Positions 9,573 through 17,677 of a DNA stretch of 64,000 nt are shown piece by piece (within the stretch, counting starts at the first letter, position 1; the number at the start of each line of letters is the position of its first letter). The translations under genes and the position numbers were made by a program. The notes beneath the pieces were generated by a model that worked only from the letters and a program-made list of their open reading frames with translations, was not told the origin of the DNA and searched no databases. The DNA comes from CAVYYW01 sp963772845. GTDB lineage: Bacteria > Bacillota > Bacilli > Bacillales > Sporolactobacillaceae. The DNA lies in the NCBI GenBank assembly GCA_963772845.1, contig CAVYYW010000016.1:62001-126000 (forward strand), read 5' to 3'.

Positions 9573-10592
9573 TTATTTGTTGTTTTCTATCAATTTATAG
9601 TTTTTGGCTTCCCCCAAGGCAGGCTGTACCATGAGATTATTTTTTTGATTTAGACTAGAAATATCTAGTGTCTGGTTATTAATAGTTTGTATTAATATAT
9701 CTATAACACCTTGCCTAGATTGGATTTTCCCTTTAAAACTTATATATTCATCTTGAGATTTACAAAAGAATATTACAACTTCTGAGCCAACCAAAAAGGT
9801 GAATTTTCTATATAGGCCTTCATCATAAGTCGTACCTTCACCATCAATAGGCTTTATAGAATAAATATTTTTTAAACCTTTTTTATTTTTTTCAACATTA
9901 ATTGTAATTCTATTTTCTTCGCCTTTTATTACAAACATTATTGTAAAGTTAACTGCATCAACTTCTGTAAGGCTATATAAAAATAATTTTCTGTTTTTTA
10001 GTTCTATTCTAACTGTTGGATTGAGAAAATCACTTATTAATTTAGCTTCACTTAATGACGTGTTTTCTTTCATAAACCTTATCAATTCTTTGATATTTAA
10101 TTCATCTTTTTTATTAATACTCAAAGGTTGATTATTATTAAAGCGCTTCAATATTTTAGGTAGAAAAAGAAACGGTATAGAAAGAAGTATTGTAGATAAA
10201 AATATTAAAGTTTTATCTGCAAATGTTTCAGCATGTTTAATATAACCTATTACCGAAAACCACCATAAGAATACTATAAAATATGATACCCACTCAAAAA
10301 GAAATAGAGTATTTTTATATATTGAACTATTCGTAAGAAGGTATGCCATATGTCTAAAATCTTCTTTAACTATAGGACTATTAATTAACTCAATGTCTTC
10401 GTTAATTTTATTTTTAATTCCCCTAGCTAAATCATTAGCTTTCTGTATTGACCGTTCATTAAACTGACTAAATACAATAGATGTTAGTGCTAAAATAGCT
10501 GCCACAATTGCTGTTATCCAACCAAGATATTGTACCGAATAAACAGAAATACCACTTAAGTATTTATAAAGACAACTATTTCCCAACTTCAT
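9573..10592 (-). CDS. Unknown membrane protein, last gene of a four-gene accessory operon
   Basis: About 339 residues from ATG at 10590-10592; the frame is open to 10634 but that would overlap the previous gene by 59 bp, whereas this start overlaps by 17 bp. Hydrophobic segments: YLGWITAIVAAILALTSIVF, LFEWVSYFIVFLWWFSVIGY, and TLIFLSTILLSIPFLFLP, so three membrane helices are likely, with a loop of ~60 residues between the first two. The C-terminal ~170 residues are soluble, beta-rich and AT-biased in codons. No family recognised and no catalytic motif seen. As the only membrane component of the operon it could anchor the other three products. Confidence 0.7.
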   Translation of the reverse strand: MKLGNSCLYKYLSGISVYSVQYLGWITAIVAAILALTSIVFSQFNERSIQKANDLARGIKNKINEDIELINSPIVKEDFRHMAYLLTNSSIYKNTLFLFEWVSYFIVFLWWFSVIGYIKHAETFADKTLIFLSTILLSIPFLFLPKILKRFNNNQPLSINKKDELNIKELIRFMKENTSLSEAKLISDFLNPTVRIELKNRKLFLYSLTEVDAVNFTIMFVIKGEENRITINVEKNKKGLKNIYSIKPIDGEGTTYDEGLYRKFTFLVGSEVVIFFCKSQDEYISFKGKIQSRQGVIDILIQTINNQTLDISSLNQKNNLMVQPALGEAKNYKLIENNK

Positions 10593-11121
10593 TCTCACAT
10601 TCTTTAATAAGTTTCTTAGCAATTGTAACAACATTCATTATTATACTTAAGTCATTAGTCATTTTATAAGTGATTAACCCGTTTGTATATATTTTGATCA
10701 AACTTCTCCAATTTTCAATATTTAACCATGCACTTATACCAAAGTGCTTATTAATTTCAATCTTTTCTATTTCAGGAATTTTTAATTTTTTACTTAATCT
10801 AGAATTCAAGGGTGTTTTTAAAGTTGTTAAATGAACAATATCATTTAGACTTTTTGATAATAAATCAGCCAAGACCAACTTATTATCTACAGCTGATGTA
10901 AACAAATAAAAGAAATTTTCTTCTCTAACAAATGAGATCATATTCATTTTTCCGTAATTAAAGGAATTAGACCAATGAATCTCTCCAGTAGTTTTATTCG
11001 GTGAATCGAAGGTGAGAGACTTAAATTTTTTGTCATCTTCATAAGCTATATCATTAAGTTTTTTGTCTATATCATCAATATTTTCAACTTCTAATATAAC
11101 TATACTTGTTGACATAATCAT
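10576..11121 (-). CDS. Unknown protein, third gene of the accessory operon
   Basis: 181 residues, no signal peptide or membrane helix. Starts at ATG 11119-11121 after a strong ggaggtgag ribosome site 9 bp upstream; a second ATG two codons on is an alternative. Mixed alpha/beta composition: beta strands near ITYKM and FGISAWLNIE, and a C-terminal amphipathic helix (VVTIAKKLIKECENEV). No recognised family. It follows the previous gene by 19 bp and overlaps the membrane gene by 17 bp, so the two are probably translationally coupled. Confidence 0.7.
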   Translation of the reverse strand: MIMSTSIVILEVENIDDIDKKLNDIAYEDDKKFKSLTFDSPNKTTGEIHWSNSFNYGKMNMISFVREENFFYLFTSAVDNKLVLADLLSKSLNDIVHLTTLKTPLNSRLSKKLKIPEIEKIEINKHFGISAWLNIENWRSLIKIYTNGLITYKMTNDLSIIMNVVTIAKKLIKECENEVGK

Positions 11122-11140
11122 CTAATCTCACCTCCTCAAA

Positions 11141-11725
11141 TTATCTCCTTTTTCCTCTTTCAGTATGAAAATACTTCTCTATTTCCTTTTCCTTATCAGG
11201 TAAAAACGCTTTTAGCTCACTTTCAATTTTATCAATGTAAAAATCATAAAATGTTCTAGCTTTAAAAGCATTCGGTAAGAGTTTCTCCTCAAAAATTTGA
11301 GTCCCTTCTTTTTGGGTTTCATCATCTGTAATCAACTGATTTATTATTGAAAACACCTCATAGGTAACCTGATCCAGATCATGTTCAGGAGAGGATGATT
11401 CATTTAATATTATTTTTAGCATTCCCCTAAAATCTATTGTTAAATCAGCTTGAACACTTGTTTCGTCCGAAAATTCTTTGTAAACTTTTATTGAAACGGA
11501 TGTAATCCGATCGCCATTACAAATCCTTTCAATAATATCGGAATCCTGGAATAAGTCAACCCCGCCTAATTTAGCATTTTTAATTCTAGGTGCACCGTTA
11601 TTATAAAAAGTTAAGGAATTTACTCCTTCAATATCATAATTAACGTCTTCCAATTTTTTAAAAACTAAATTAATCACAAGTAAAGTTAATGGATCATAAT
11701 CAACTTCTAATGCTTTATTTCTCAT
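11141..11725 (-). CDS. Unknown protein, second gene of the accessory operon
   Basis: 194 residues, cytoplasmic. A core beta region (ITSVSIKVYKEF, SVQADLTIDFRGMLKIIL) is followed by a helix (VTYEVFSIINQLI) and a charged, Lys/Glu-rich C-terminus. ATG 11725 lies 6 bp after the stop of the upstream gene with no strong ribosome site, which suggests coupling. No family recognised. The strand-strand-helix pattern looks like that of the first gene's C-terminus (NLNVKFDFKNKLLITT followed by a helix), so the two may be distant relatives; this is inference. Confidence 0.7.
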   Translation of the reverse strand: MRNKALEVDYDPLTLLVINLVFKKLEDVNYDIEGVNSLTFYNNGAPRIKNAKLGGVDLFQDSDIIERICNGDRITSVSIKVYKEFSDETSVQADLTIDFRGMLKIILNESSSPEHDLDQVTYEVFSIINQLITDDETQKEGTQIFEEKLLPNAFKARTFYDFYIDKIESELKAFLPDKEKEIEKYFHTERGKRR

Positions 11726-11731
11726 TTTGTG

Positions 11732-12376
11732 TTAAGCATAATATTGTTTAACTCTTACATTCCCCCATAAAGCACCATTTATTGATTCAATTATTTTGTT
11801 GACCGCTTTGTTGTAACTCGACTTTGTTGTAATCAAGAGTTTATTTTTAAAATCAAATTTAACATTTAAATTTCCACTAAATAATGATCTTTCTTCTTCT
11901 CGCTGATCGGTCATGGGATTAACATAATATTCCGTATATCTACATGATAAACTTATGCATTCTCCCTCGTGATCAGTAGCTAATTGAATATCTGTAAATT
12001 CAAAGGACTCTTGTTGAATAGTACCTATGTTTATTTTTTCATCGATAACTTCGGAAAGTCCATTAAAATCTAAACCATCTTTAATTTCTAAATTAGATAC
12101 ATAATACGGATCACCGATTGAATACCTGTCTTCTAAAATTGCTAATATCTCATTAAATACTTCTTCATCCGAAATATCATCATCTTGAATAAATTGCATT
12201 ATAAATGCTAAACAGTTTTCTTGGTTCTCATTAAAATCAATATCTAAATCATGTCTTTCAAGAAAATATTTATCAATTGCTTCTAATCTTTTCTTTGTAT
12301 TGTGTTTAATTTTACGATTAAAAACTGATTCAAATTTTGTTATAAACATTAACCCAAATAACCCTCCGATACTCAT
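11732..12376 (-). CDS. Unknown protein, first gene of the accessory operon
   Basis: 214 residues, acidic, no membrane helix. The ~100 N-terminal residues are helical and charged (KKRLEAIDKYFLERHDLDID); the C-terminal half alternates beta strands and ends with a helix (YNKAVNKIIESINGAL). ATG 12376 is the first start; ATG 12347-12349 (MFITKFESVF), 12 bp after ggaggg, is an alternative. It opens a minus-strand run of four tightly spaced genes ending at a strong terminator. No family recognised. Confidence 0.7.
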   Translation of the reverse strand: MSIGGLFGLMFITKFESVFNRKIKHNTKKRLEAIDKYFLERHDLDIDFNENQENCLAFIMQFIQDDDISDEEVFNEILAILEDRYSIGDPYYVSNLEIKDGLDFNGLSEVIDEKINIGTIQQESFEFTDIQLATDHEGECISLSCRYTEYYVNPMTDQREEERSLFSGNLNVKFDFKNKLLITTKSSYNKAVNKIIESINGALWGNVRVKQYYA

Positions 12377-12579
12377 AATATTAATTATCTTCTATATAAT
12401 TCATCCATAAACCTTCTTTTTAGAAATAATAACCATAATAATTTTTTATTCGGTAATGGTAAGGTGTATTATTATTACTAAAATCATAAGGCTCTATAAA
12501 AAACATTATTTTTACTTTTGTACCACACATTTATACGAAAGGGGGTATACCCTCGTTTCATGCCCCACCCCTTTTTATA

Positions 12580-12619
12580 GGTCGGTATTTATCCAACCGG
12601 ATAGATATCGGCCTTTTTT
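12580..12619 (+). terminator. Strong plus-strand hairpin terminator without an evident gene upstream
   Basis: A 15-bp stem (ggtcggtatttatcc with ggatagatatcggcc, three G-U pairs), a four-base loop aacc and a run of six T. It separates the unknown operon's 5' region from the recombinase remnant. I see no convincing plus-strand gene in the ~200 bp before it (12377-12579), so it may end a small RNA or be left over from deleted sequence. Confidence 0.6.
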
Positions 12620-12682
12620 GTGTTTTACAGAGACGTCAAACGTAGTGAGAGGAGCGCTAATACTTCCGAAAGGAGATTTGTT

Positions 12683-12808
12683 GTGAATCAGAAATTAATT
12701 CACCACTTATTAAAAGAAATGGAGGTGAATAAATGGGTACCGGTAAAATCCCTTGTTAAACACTATTTAAGTGAGATTAACCTTATGAACTTGAGGATGA
12801 AGAATTGA
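12683..12808 (+). CDS. Small hypothetical protein beside the recombinase remnant
   Basis: 41 residues starting at GTG 12683, with gaaaggag about 8 bp upstream: begins MNQKLIHHLLKEMEVNKWVP and ends with a short helical tail. The ribosome site is good but the product matches nothing I know. It directly precedes the recombinase remnant on the same strand and may be a companion gene or part of the decayed locus. Confidence 0.35.
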   Translation: MNQKLIHHLLKEMEVNKWVPVKSLVKHYLSEINLMNLRMKN

Positions 12809-12812
12809 AGCA

Positions 12813-13131
12813 ATGAAGCACCTTTTAGAAAATCTAGATAAAATTCTCGAAAAGGCAGATGCAGCAGAGAAAAAAGAATTGCTTGCTCTTTTCATAAAAA
12901 ATATCCCATAACAAAAGCACCACCACCAAGAAGAGTTGGTCGTAACATTGAAAGGATCAATTTATGTTTGATTTTACGATTGAAGCTCTCCAAAGAAGTA
13001 CTGATATTTTGGTTAACAAAATGAACAGTGCGATCAATTGTGTAAAACCCTTTGATTTATCAGTAATTAATAGTCCGGAATTGAAGGGAAAATCGATAAG
13101 GGACTCACTTGAACTCCTTAGTATTTTATCC
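12813..13131 (+). pseudogene. C-terminal remnant of a large serine recombinase
   Basis: The first frame (ATG 12813) reads MKHLLENLDKILEKADAAEK, then KKELLALFIKNIP and stops at 12911. One base off, the reading continues ITKAPPPRRVGRNIERINLC, FDFTIEALQ, down to the rlmH junction. A helix 'ILEKAD..EKKELL..FIKKI' followed by 'R.IERI.L.FDF' is the usual tail of large serine recombinases of Firmicutes. Catalytic and DNA-binding domains are missing. The change of frame is at a run of three C (12905-12907). It runs convergently into the 3' end of rlmH, the place where SCC-type elements integrate. Confidence 0.55.
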
Positions 13132-13611
13132 CTACTTATGGTAAGGTTCCCCCCGATTAATCTTAAACGCCCGATACACTTGCTCGACAAGAATCAGCCG
13201 CATGAGCTGGTGGGGGAAGGTCATTTTGGAAAAGGAGAGCTGCATGTCGGCTCTATTTAGAACGGCATCACTGAGTCCGTGTGAACCGCCGATGACAAAT
13301 GCCATTTTACTTTTGCCGTAAGTGGCAAGCTGATCCATTTGTTTGGCGAGCGCTTCGGATGTTAGCTGCTTGCCAAGAATGGCGAGCGCGATCACATAGG
13401 TGTCCGGTGTAATTTTGCTGAGGAGCTTGTCCCCTTCAATCCGCTTTACTTCTTCCACATCCGCCTCGCTGAGATTATCTGGCGCTTTTTCATCTGGAAT
13501 TTCGGTTATCGTCATTTTTGCGTAGGGACCCAGTCTTTTTACGTACTCCTGAATACCTTGCTGAAGATATTTCTCTTTTAGCTTGCCTACCGTTAAAATG
13601 TGTATATTCAC
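13132..13611 (-). CDS. rlmH: 23S rRNA (pseudouridine-1915-N3)-methyltransferase RlmH
   Basis: 159 residues, the standard length. A SPOUT-class methyltransferase that methylates pseudouridine 1915 in helix 69 of 23S rRNA, acting as a dimer on assembled 70S ribosomes with S-adenosylmethionine. Family features: N-terminal MNIHILTVGKLKEKYL, the SAM-binding knot FVIGGSHGLS, and the invariant end RGEPYHK. In staphylococci the last codons of this gene are the SCC integration site; here a recombinase remnant and an accessory island begin immediately after its stop codon. Confidence 0.97.
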   Translation of the reverse strand: MNIHILTVGKLKEKYLQQGIQEYVKRLGPYAKMTITEIPDEKAPDNLSEADVEEVKRIEGDKLLSKITPDTYVIALAILGKQLTSEALAKQMDQLATYGKSKMAFVIGGSHGLSDAVLNRADMQLSFSKMTFPHQLMRLILVEQVYRAFKINRGEPYHK

Positions 13612-13648
13612 AGGTTATCCTTCCTTATAAACAAGTTGTACACAGATT

Positions 13649-13769
13649 TTATCCACATATCCACAATCCCGATCCATATCAAGTATGGGAACATTCATTT
13701 GTAACTATATATACCGCGGTATTTTTGCAATATTTACACACTGTGGATAACTTTTTGTCTTTATCCACT
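13649..13769. promoter_or_regulatory. Cluster of DnaA-box-like 9-mers upstream of rlmH
   Basis: Perfect DnaA boxes: TTATCCACA at 13649-13657 and its complement at 13742-13750. One-mismatch copies lie at 13761-13769 (ttatccact) and in catatccaca just after the first box. The cluster overlaps the rlmH promoter region and the small CxxH/CxxC gene. Confidence 0.65.
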
Positions 13770-13855
13770 TCATTAAATACCGGTGGCGTTTCGTATTTAT
13801 CGATGATTTCTTGAAAAGCTAGTTCAACATCATCATGACAACAATATATCTGCAT
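13679..13855 (-). CDS. CxxH/CxxC protein
   Basis: 58 residues: MQIYCCHDDVELAFQEIIDK, a middle segment, then VCKYCKNTAVYIVTNECSHT. The CCHD and CKYC pairs match the small Bacillaceae 'CxxH/CxxC' family, which is found beside rlmH, and likely bind one metal ion, probably zinc. The function is unknown. The internal tgtggataac is a DnaA box lying within the codons. Confidence 0.8.
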   Translation of the reverse strand: MQIYCCHDDVELAFQEIIDKYETPPVFNEVDKDKKLSTVCKYCKNTAVYIVTNECSHT

Positions 13856-13919
13856 TTAGAATCCTCACTAACGTCCTTTTTTATGGGTCTGGACCCACAT
13901 TCTTTTACAGTATACCAAA

Positions 13920-15155
13920 CTAAATGGACATTTTCCGCAGGGGGTGGAGCAGGAACAAGCTAACAGAAAGGGTTGCGATGATTCCAGCAATGAGGATCGT
14001 CTGGGATGCACCAAATTTCTCGGAGAGCCCGCCTGCCAAGATGGCTGCGATGGGGATGAGTGACCAGGTCATGAAGCGGCTGATGGATTGAACACGGCCG
14101 AGCAATGCCGGTGGCGCCAGCTTTTGTCTTAATGTGCGGATACACGGGTTTAATGCTGAAGCAGCCAGAGTGCCGAGAGCATTGGCAAGCATTAGCGTGA
14201 TGTAGGATTGAGCATAGCCAAACCAGATGACAGATAATCCGCCTATCAGAAAGCCTGTCCAGAGGATCGTTTTATATGAAAAATGGCGGATGAGATTATT
14301 GGTTAGGAAGTTGCCAGCGATCGCTGTGATGCCTCCGATAGACAACAAAAAGCCAATGTCTTTTACTGATAAATGGCTGGTGTTTTTTAAATGAAAAACG
14401 AGCAGCGTCAGAAAGATCGTCACACCGAAAATAGAAATGGATTGCGCGGCATTCAGCCAAAACAATATCGGCGTTCGCCACAGGAATTGGAACCCCTCTT
14501 TTAATACTTGAAGATAGTTTTTTTGTGAAAAAGCGTCTTGATGCGGAAGTGATGCGGTTCTGAGGTTGAGGATCGCAAGAAAGGAAGCCAGGAAGCGAGA
14601 CTGTTAATCATTAAAGCGAGTCCCGGGTTAAAGAAGCTGATCACGAGTCCGCCAAGTGTCGGCCCGATCAGAATCGCTGTGTTCAGAAAGCTTGATTGAA
14701 TCGTATTGACAAGATGTAGGTCCCTTTCAAGAACAAGATGCGGGATCACGGTGAAATGCGCAATGCTCGAAAAGAGACTGAGGATCCCTAATAGGATGGC
14801 GGTGAGATAAACCATCCACATGGAGAGGTGATCGATAATAAATAAAATGCCTGCCGTTCCAATCAAGAGACTGCTTAAACCATCACTGAGGAGAAGGATG
14901 GTCCTCCTATTGAAGCGGTCAATGAGCGGACCCAGCTAAAGGAAGCAACCAGTTAGGCATTTTTTCTAAAGCTGCGACCATCCCCATCGCAAGCGGTGAG
15001 CCGGTCAGTTGGAGAACAATTAATGGAATGGCAATCAAGTAGACCTGACTGCCTATAAACGAAAAAAAGCTGCTGCCGATCAGCCATATCACAGGATAAT
15101 TTCTTTTTAATTCAGGACGTTGCACCGGGTATTGAATGGTCTGCACAGGCTCCAT
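13920..15155 (-). pseudogene. MFS efflux transporter, broken by two frameshifts
   Basis: Three consecutive frames together make a 12-helix MFS protein of about 400 residues: 15155-14919 (MEPVQTIQYPVQ through PNWLLPL), 14866-14501 and 14465-13920. Restored joins: near 14938 the reading continues LGPLIDRFNRRTILLLSDGL; near 14590 it continues ILNLRTASLPHQDAFSQKNY. It starts 15 bp after the ArsR-type regulator gene and has its own aaaggagg site, so the two form a regulator-pump operon, both members broken. Confidence 0.8.
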
Positions 15156-15169
15156 CGTGTCTCCTCCTT

Positions 15170-16215
15170 TTATTGTTGGATATAACTGTTCAGTTCCGGG
15201 CCCAAAGCACTCAGTGCCCCATGATTTAAGCGGTAAACCGATTTTTCTGATGACACCAGCCGAGCTGATTTTAACAACGTGAGATGATGGTGCAGGGTGG
15301 TTTTTGCGATTTGAAGCGTTTCTGAAAGCTCCTGAAGCGTTCGGTCCCGCTCAGCAAGCAGCTTGACTGCTTTCAGCCTGTTTTCATCGCCAAGCGCTTT
15401 AAATTTGAGAGTCAGGAACTGATCCGGTGTCAGAGGATCATTCGGTGACAAGCTTTCATTGCTTACCGGATAGTAAAAGACCTTTGTCGACGGAAGATCT
15501 GCAGCAATCGTCCATGGCCGGTAGGAATAATGAGGAATCAGAAGCACTTGCGATCACAGAGGGCTCAGGCGCGTAATCCATTCCACCTGTTGCCCACTGA
15601 ACAAACGCTTCGGGTTCTAGATTTTTGAGCATATCCTGTTTCGCCATCAAGTCGCGTTCAAGCACCTTTTCATAAAAGCTCCTGTTGGGTTCAATGACTT
15701 CCTCCATCCAGCTGGATAAAACTGAAATTAAATGCTGCTTAAGTGCGTCCAGACGAACCTCCGCTATGTAGGAAATGTAAGCTGGGAAAAATGGATTGCT
15801 TTGTGCGGAGTTAATCAAATTTTGAACAGCTTGGCCATCACCACTGGCAGCTTTGTGACGGTCCGACTCCATGTCCTTGCCCAAATACGGCAGGCAATGA
15901 TAGCGGAATTCCGTATTATTTTTTGTCTCAATAAATGCTTTGAAGCTTTCAAGGTCATGCTCCGTGAAGCTCATGAAGCAGCTGCAGCAATGCCTTCCAA
16001 GTGTTATGTTCCGTTAAATAAGCGAGCTCTTTATTTAATTCCTCCGAAAAACCTTTTTCCTTTGCTTTCTCCAGCAGATTCTCTTTTTCAAGAGTGGAAC
16101 GCAACTTGTCATGCGTAATCGCTGCAATACCGAGCGCCGCTTCCCATAAAAGCGATGATTCAAGCTTTATTTTGTAAGTTTCACGATGTCCGGTCGAAAC
16201 ATTTAATAGCTTCAC
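15170..16215 (-). pseudogene. ArsR-type winged-helix regulator with long N-terminal domain, broken by two frameshifts
   Basis: Three frames reconstruct a protein of about 345 residues. 16215-15955 gives MKLLNVSTGHRETYKIKLES onwards; 15974-15456 gives the middle (DUF5937-like) region; 15547-15170 gives the winged helix, with KFKALGDENRLKAVKLLAE and the recognition helix QIAKTTLHHHLTLLKSARLV. Shifts lie near 15960 and 15545. Such regulators usually repress an adjacent transporter gene, here the broken MFS gene immediately downstream. Confidence 0.8.
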
Positions 16216-16519
16216 GATGATTCCTCCCCGATTTCAATAACTTGTTTTCATTCTATTACTTAAGAATATTTTATTCAATATATTTTGAATAAATAGTACC
16301 AAATTATTTGAATTATTATTCAGACTTGTGCTGATTGGATACCGGGGTCGGTTTTGAAGTTATCTGTACGTTTTTTATGTTTACCAGATCATTTATGTGA
16401 ATTTTCCAAAGTTTTTATGGGATTTTATGTTAAAATAATGGTAGAAAAAATTAGATTGTGCAGATTTACACTTAAACTACCGGTTCAGATTAGTTGAATA
16501 AATATAGGGGGGTAACCAA

Positions 16520-17014
16520 GTGGTCAAGCTAGAAAAAATGACAATTGAGCAATATTATACTTGGCAGGAGACTAAAATTAAGTTTTATGCCGAAGAAAAA
16601 GTCCAAGTAGGTAACGTGTCCGCAGAGGAAGCGCTGCAAGTATCAGAGCAAGAGTTTAAACAGATTATGCCTGACGGATTAAACACCTTAGGTAACTATC
16701 TTTTTAATATCAAAGATGGAGACAGTGACCAAATTGTGGGTTCATTATGGGTTAAGGTGCGTGATGAAGGAAAAGAAATGTTTATTTATGGTGTTGAAAT
16801 AGATGAAGATGCAAGAGGAAAAGGCTATGGAAGACAAGCGATGGAAGCCCTAGAAGCTATCGTGGAGGAAATGGGTATCCCTAAAATATCACTGCACGTA
16901 TTCGGCTATAATGAAGTTGCAATTAATCTTGGATTTGTCTCAAATAAAGCACTGAATAGTTCAAGAGAGTATTTCAAAGTAGGAGTGAGAAAGAGTAACA
17001 TTAGCAATCTTTAG
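16520..17014 (+). CDS. GNAT family N-acetyltransferase
   Basis: 164 residues from GTG 16520 after a ggggggt ribosome site. The GNAT acetyl-CoA loop is DEDARGKGYGRQAMEA, preceded by the central strand FIYGVEID and followed by ISLHVFGYNEVAINL. Directly after AINL the expected 'YxxxGF' helix is shortened to GFVSN, so a few residues of the fold's last helix are missing. Substrate unknown. A second, broken acetyltransferase starts 12 bp downstream in the same direction. Confidence 0.75.
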   Translation: MVKLEKMTIEQYYTWQETKIKFYAEEKVQVGNVSAEEALQVSEQEFKQIMPDGLNTLGNYLFNIKDGDSDQIVGSLWVKVRDEGKEMFIYGVEIDEDARGKGYGRQAMEALEAIVEEMGIPKISLHVFGYNEVAINLGFVSNKALNSSREYFKVGVRKSNISNL

Positions 17015-17026
17015 GAGGGGTAAGAG

Positions 17027-17504
17027 ATGGATATATCTATTCGAACTGCTGAGCGAAACGATTACGAGTCATTGCTGCCTTTATTTAGGCAAGTTCATAA
17101 TCTCCATGTTTCTGCAAGACCAGATTTGTACATAGCCAATCCAAAACCTGTCGAGCAAGAATTCTTTGAACGTCAATTGAATGATGATAAACAACATATT
17201 TTTTTGGTTACCGTTGGCATAGGACATAGTTGGAGTTATAGTGACGAAAGAAGAAGAAACAACCGAAAATTCTTTTGTCAGAGCGAGGAAAGTGTTAGCT
17301 ATAAACAGTTTATCCGTTGCTGAAACACATAGGAAAAAAGGCATCGGAAAAAAGCTGACTAAATTTGTTGTTGATTTCGGGAAGAGTCTCTCAGTGGATA
17401 GTATCGAATTGGGAGTATCCGAGAAAAATACATCTGCCATTGAATTTTATAGGTCGATCGGAATGACAACAAAAAGCAGAAGAATGGAGCTTAAATTTAA
17501 CTAG
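17027..17504 (+). pseudogene. GNAT acetyltransferase, broken by one frameshift
   Basis: The first frame, from ATG 17027 after aggagggg, gives MDISIRTAERNDYESLLPLF through QHIFLVTVGIGH. The second gives VGVIVTKEEETTENSF, then INSLSVAETHRKKGIGKKLT and EFYRSIGMTTKSRRMELKF. The join is between 17215 and 17235. The second part holds the acetyl-CoA loop HRKKGIGKKL. Restored length ~158 residues, a complete GNAT. Confidence 0.75.
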
Positions 17505-17677
17505 CAGGGATTTTAATAGATGAAGAATGGCTCATTCTTATCAAAGCAAAGGGTCTTTTTAGTTCAATTAGATTTATAGATTATGTTGACATAAATTCAG
17601 GATTGTTTTCTAAGTAATTTTCAGATAATATTGATTTCTATGGCGTTTCTTGAAATAAAAATTCGAAGGAGACATAC

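Noticed and set aside
12456..12686. 76-codon plus-strand reading frame
   Set aside because: Crosses a strong terminator hairpin; no ribosome site; composition not protein-like.
13960..14145. Separate small genes on the minus strand at 13.96-14.48 kb
   Set aside because: They are alternative frames of the frameshifted MFS gene.
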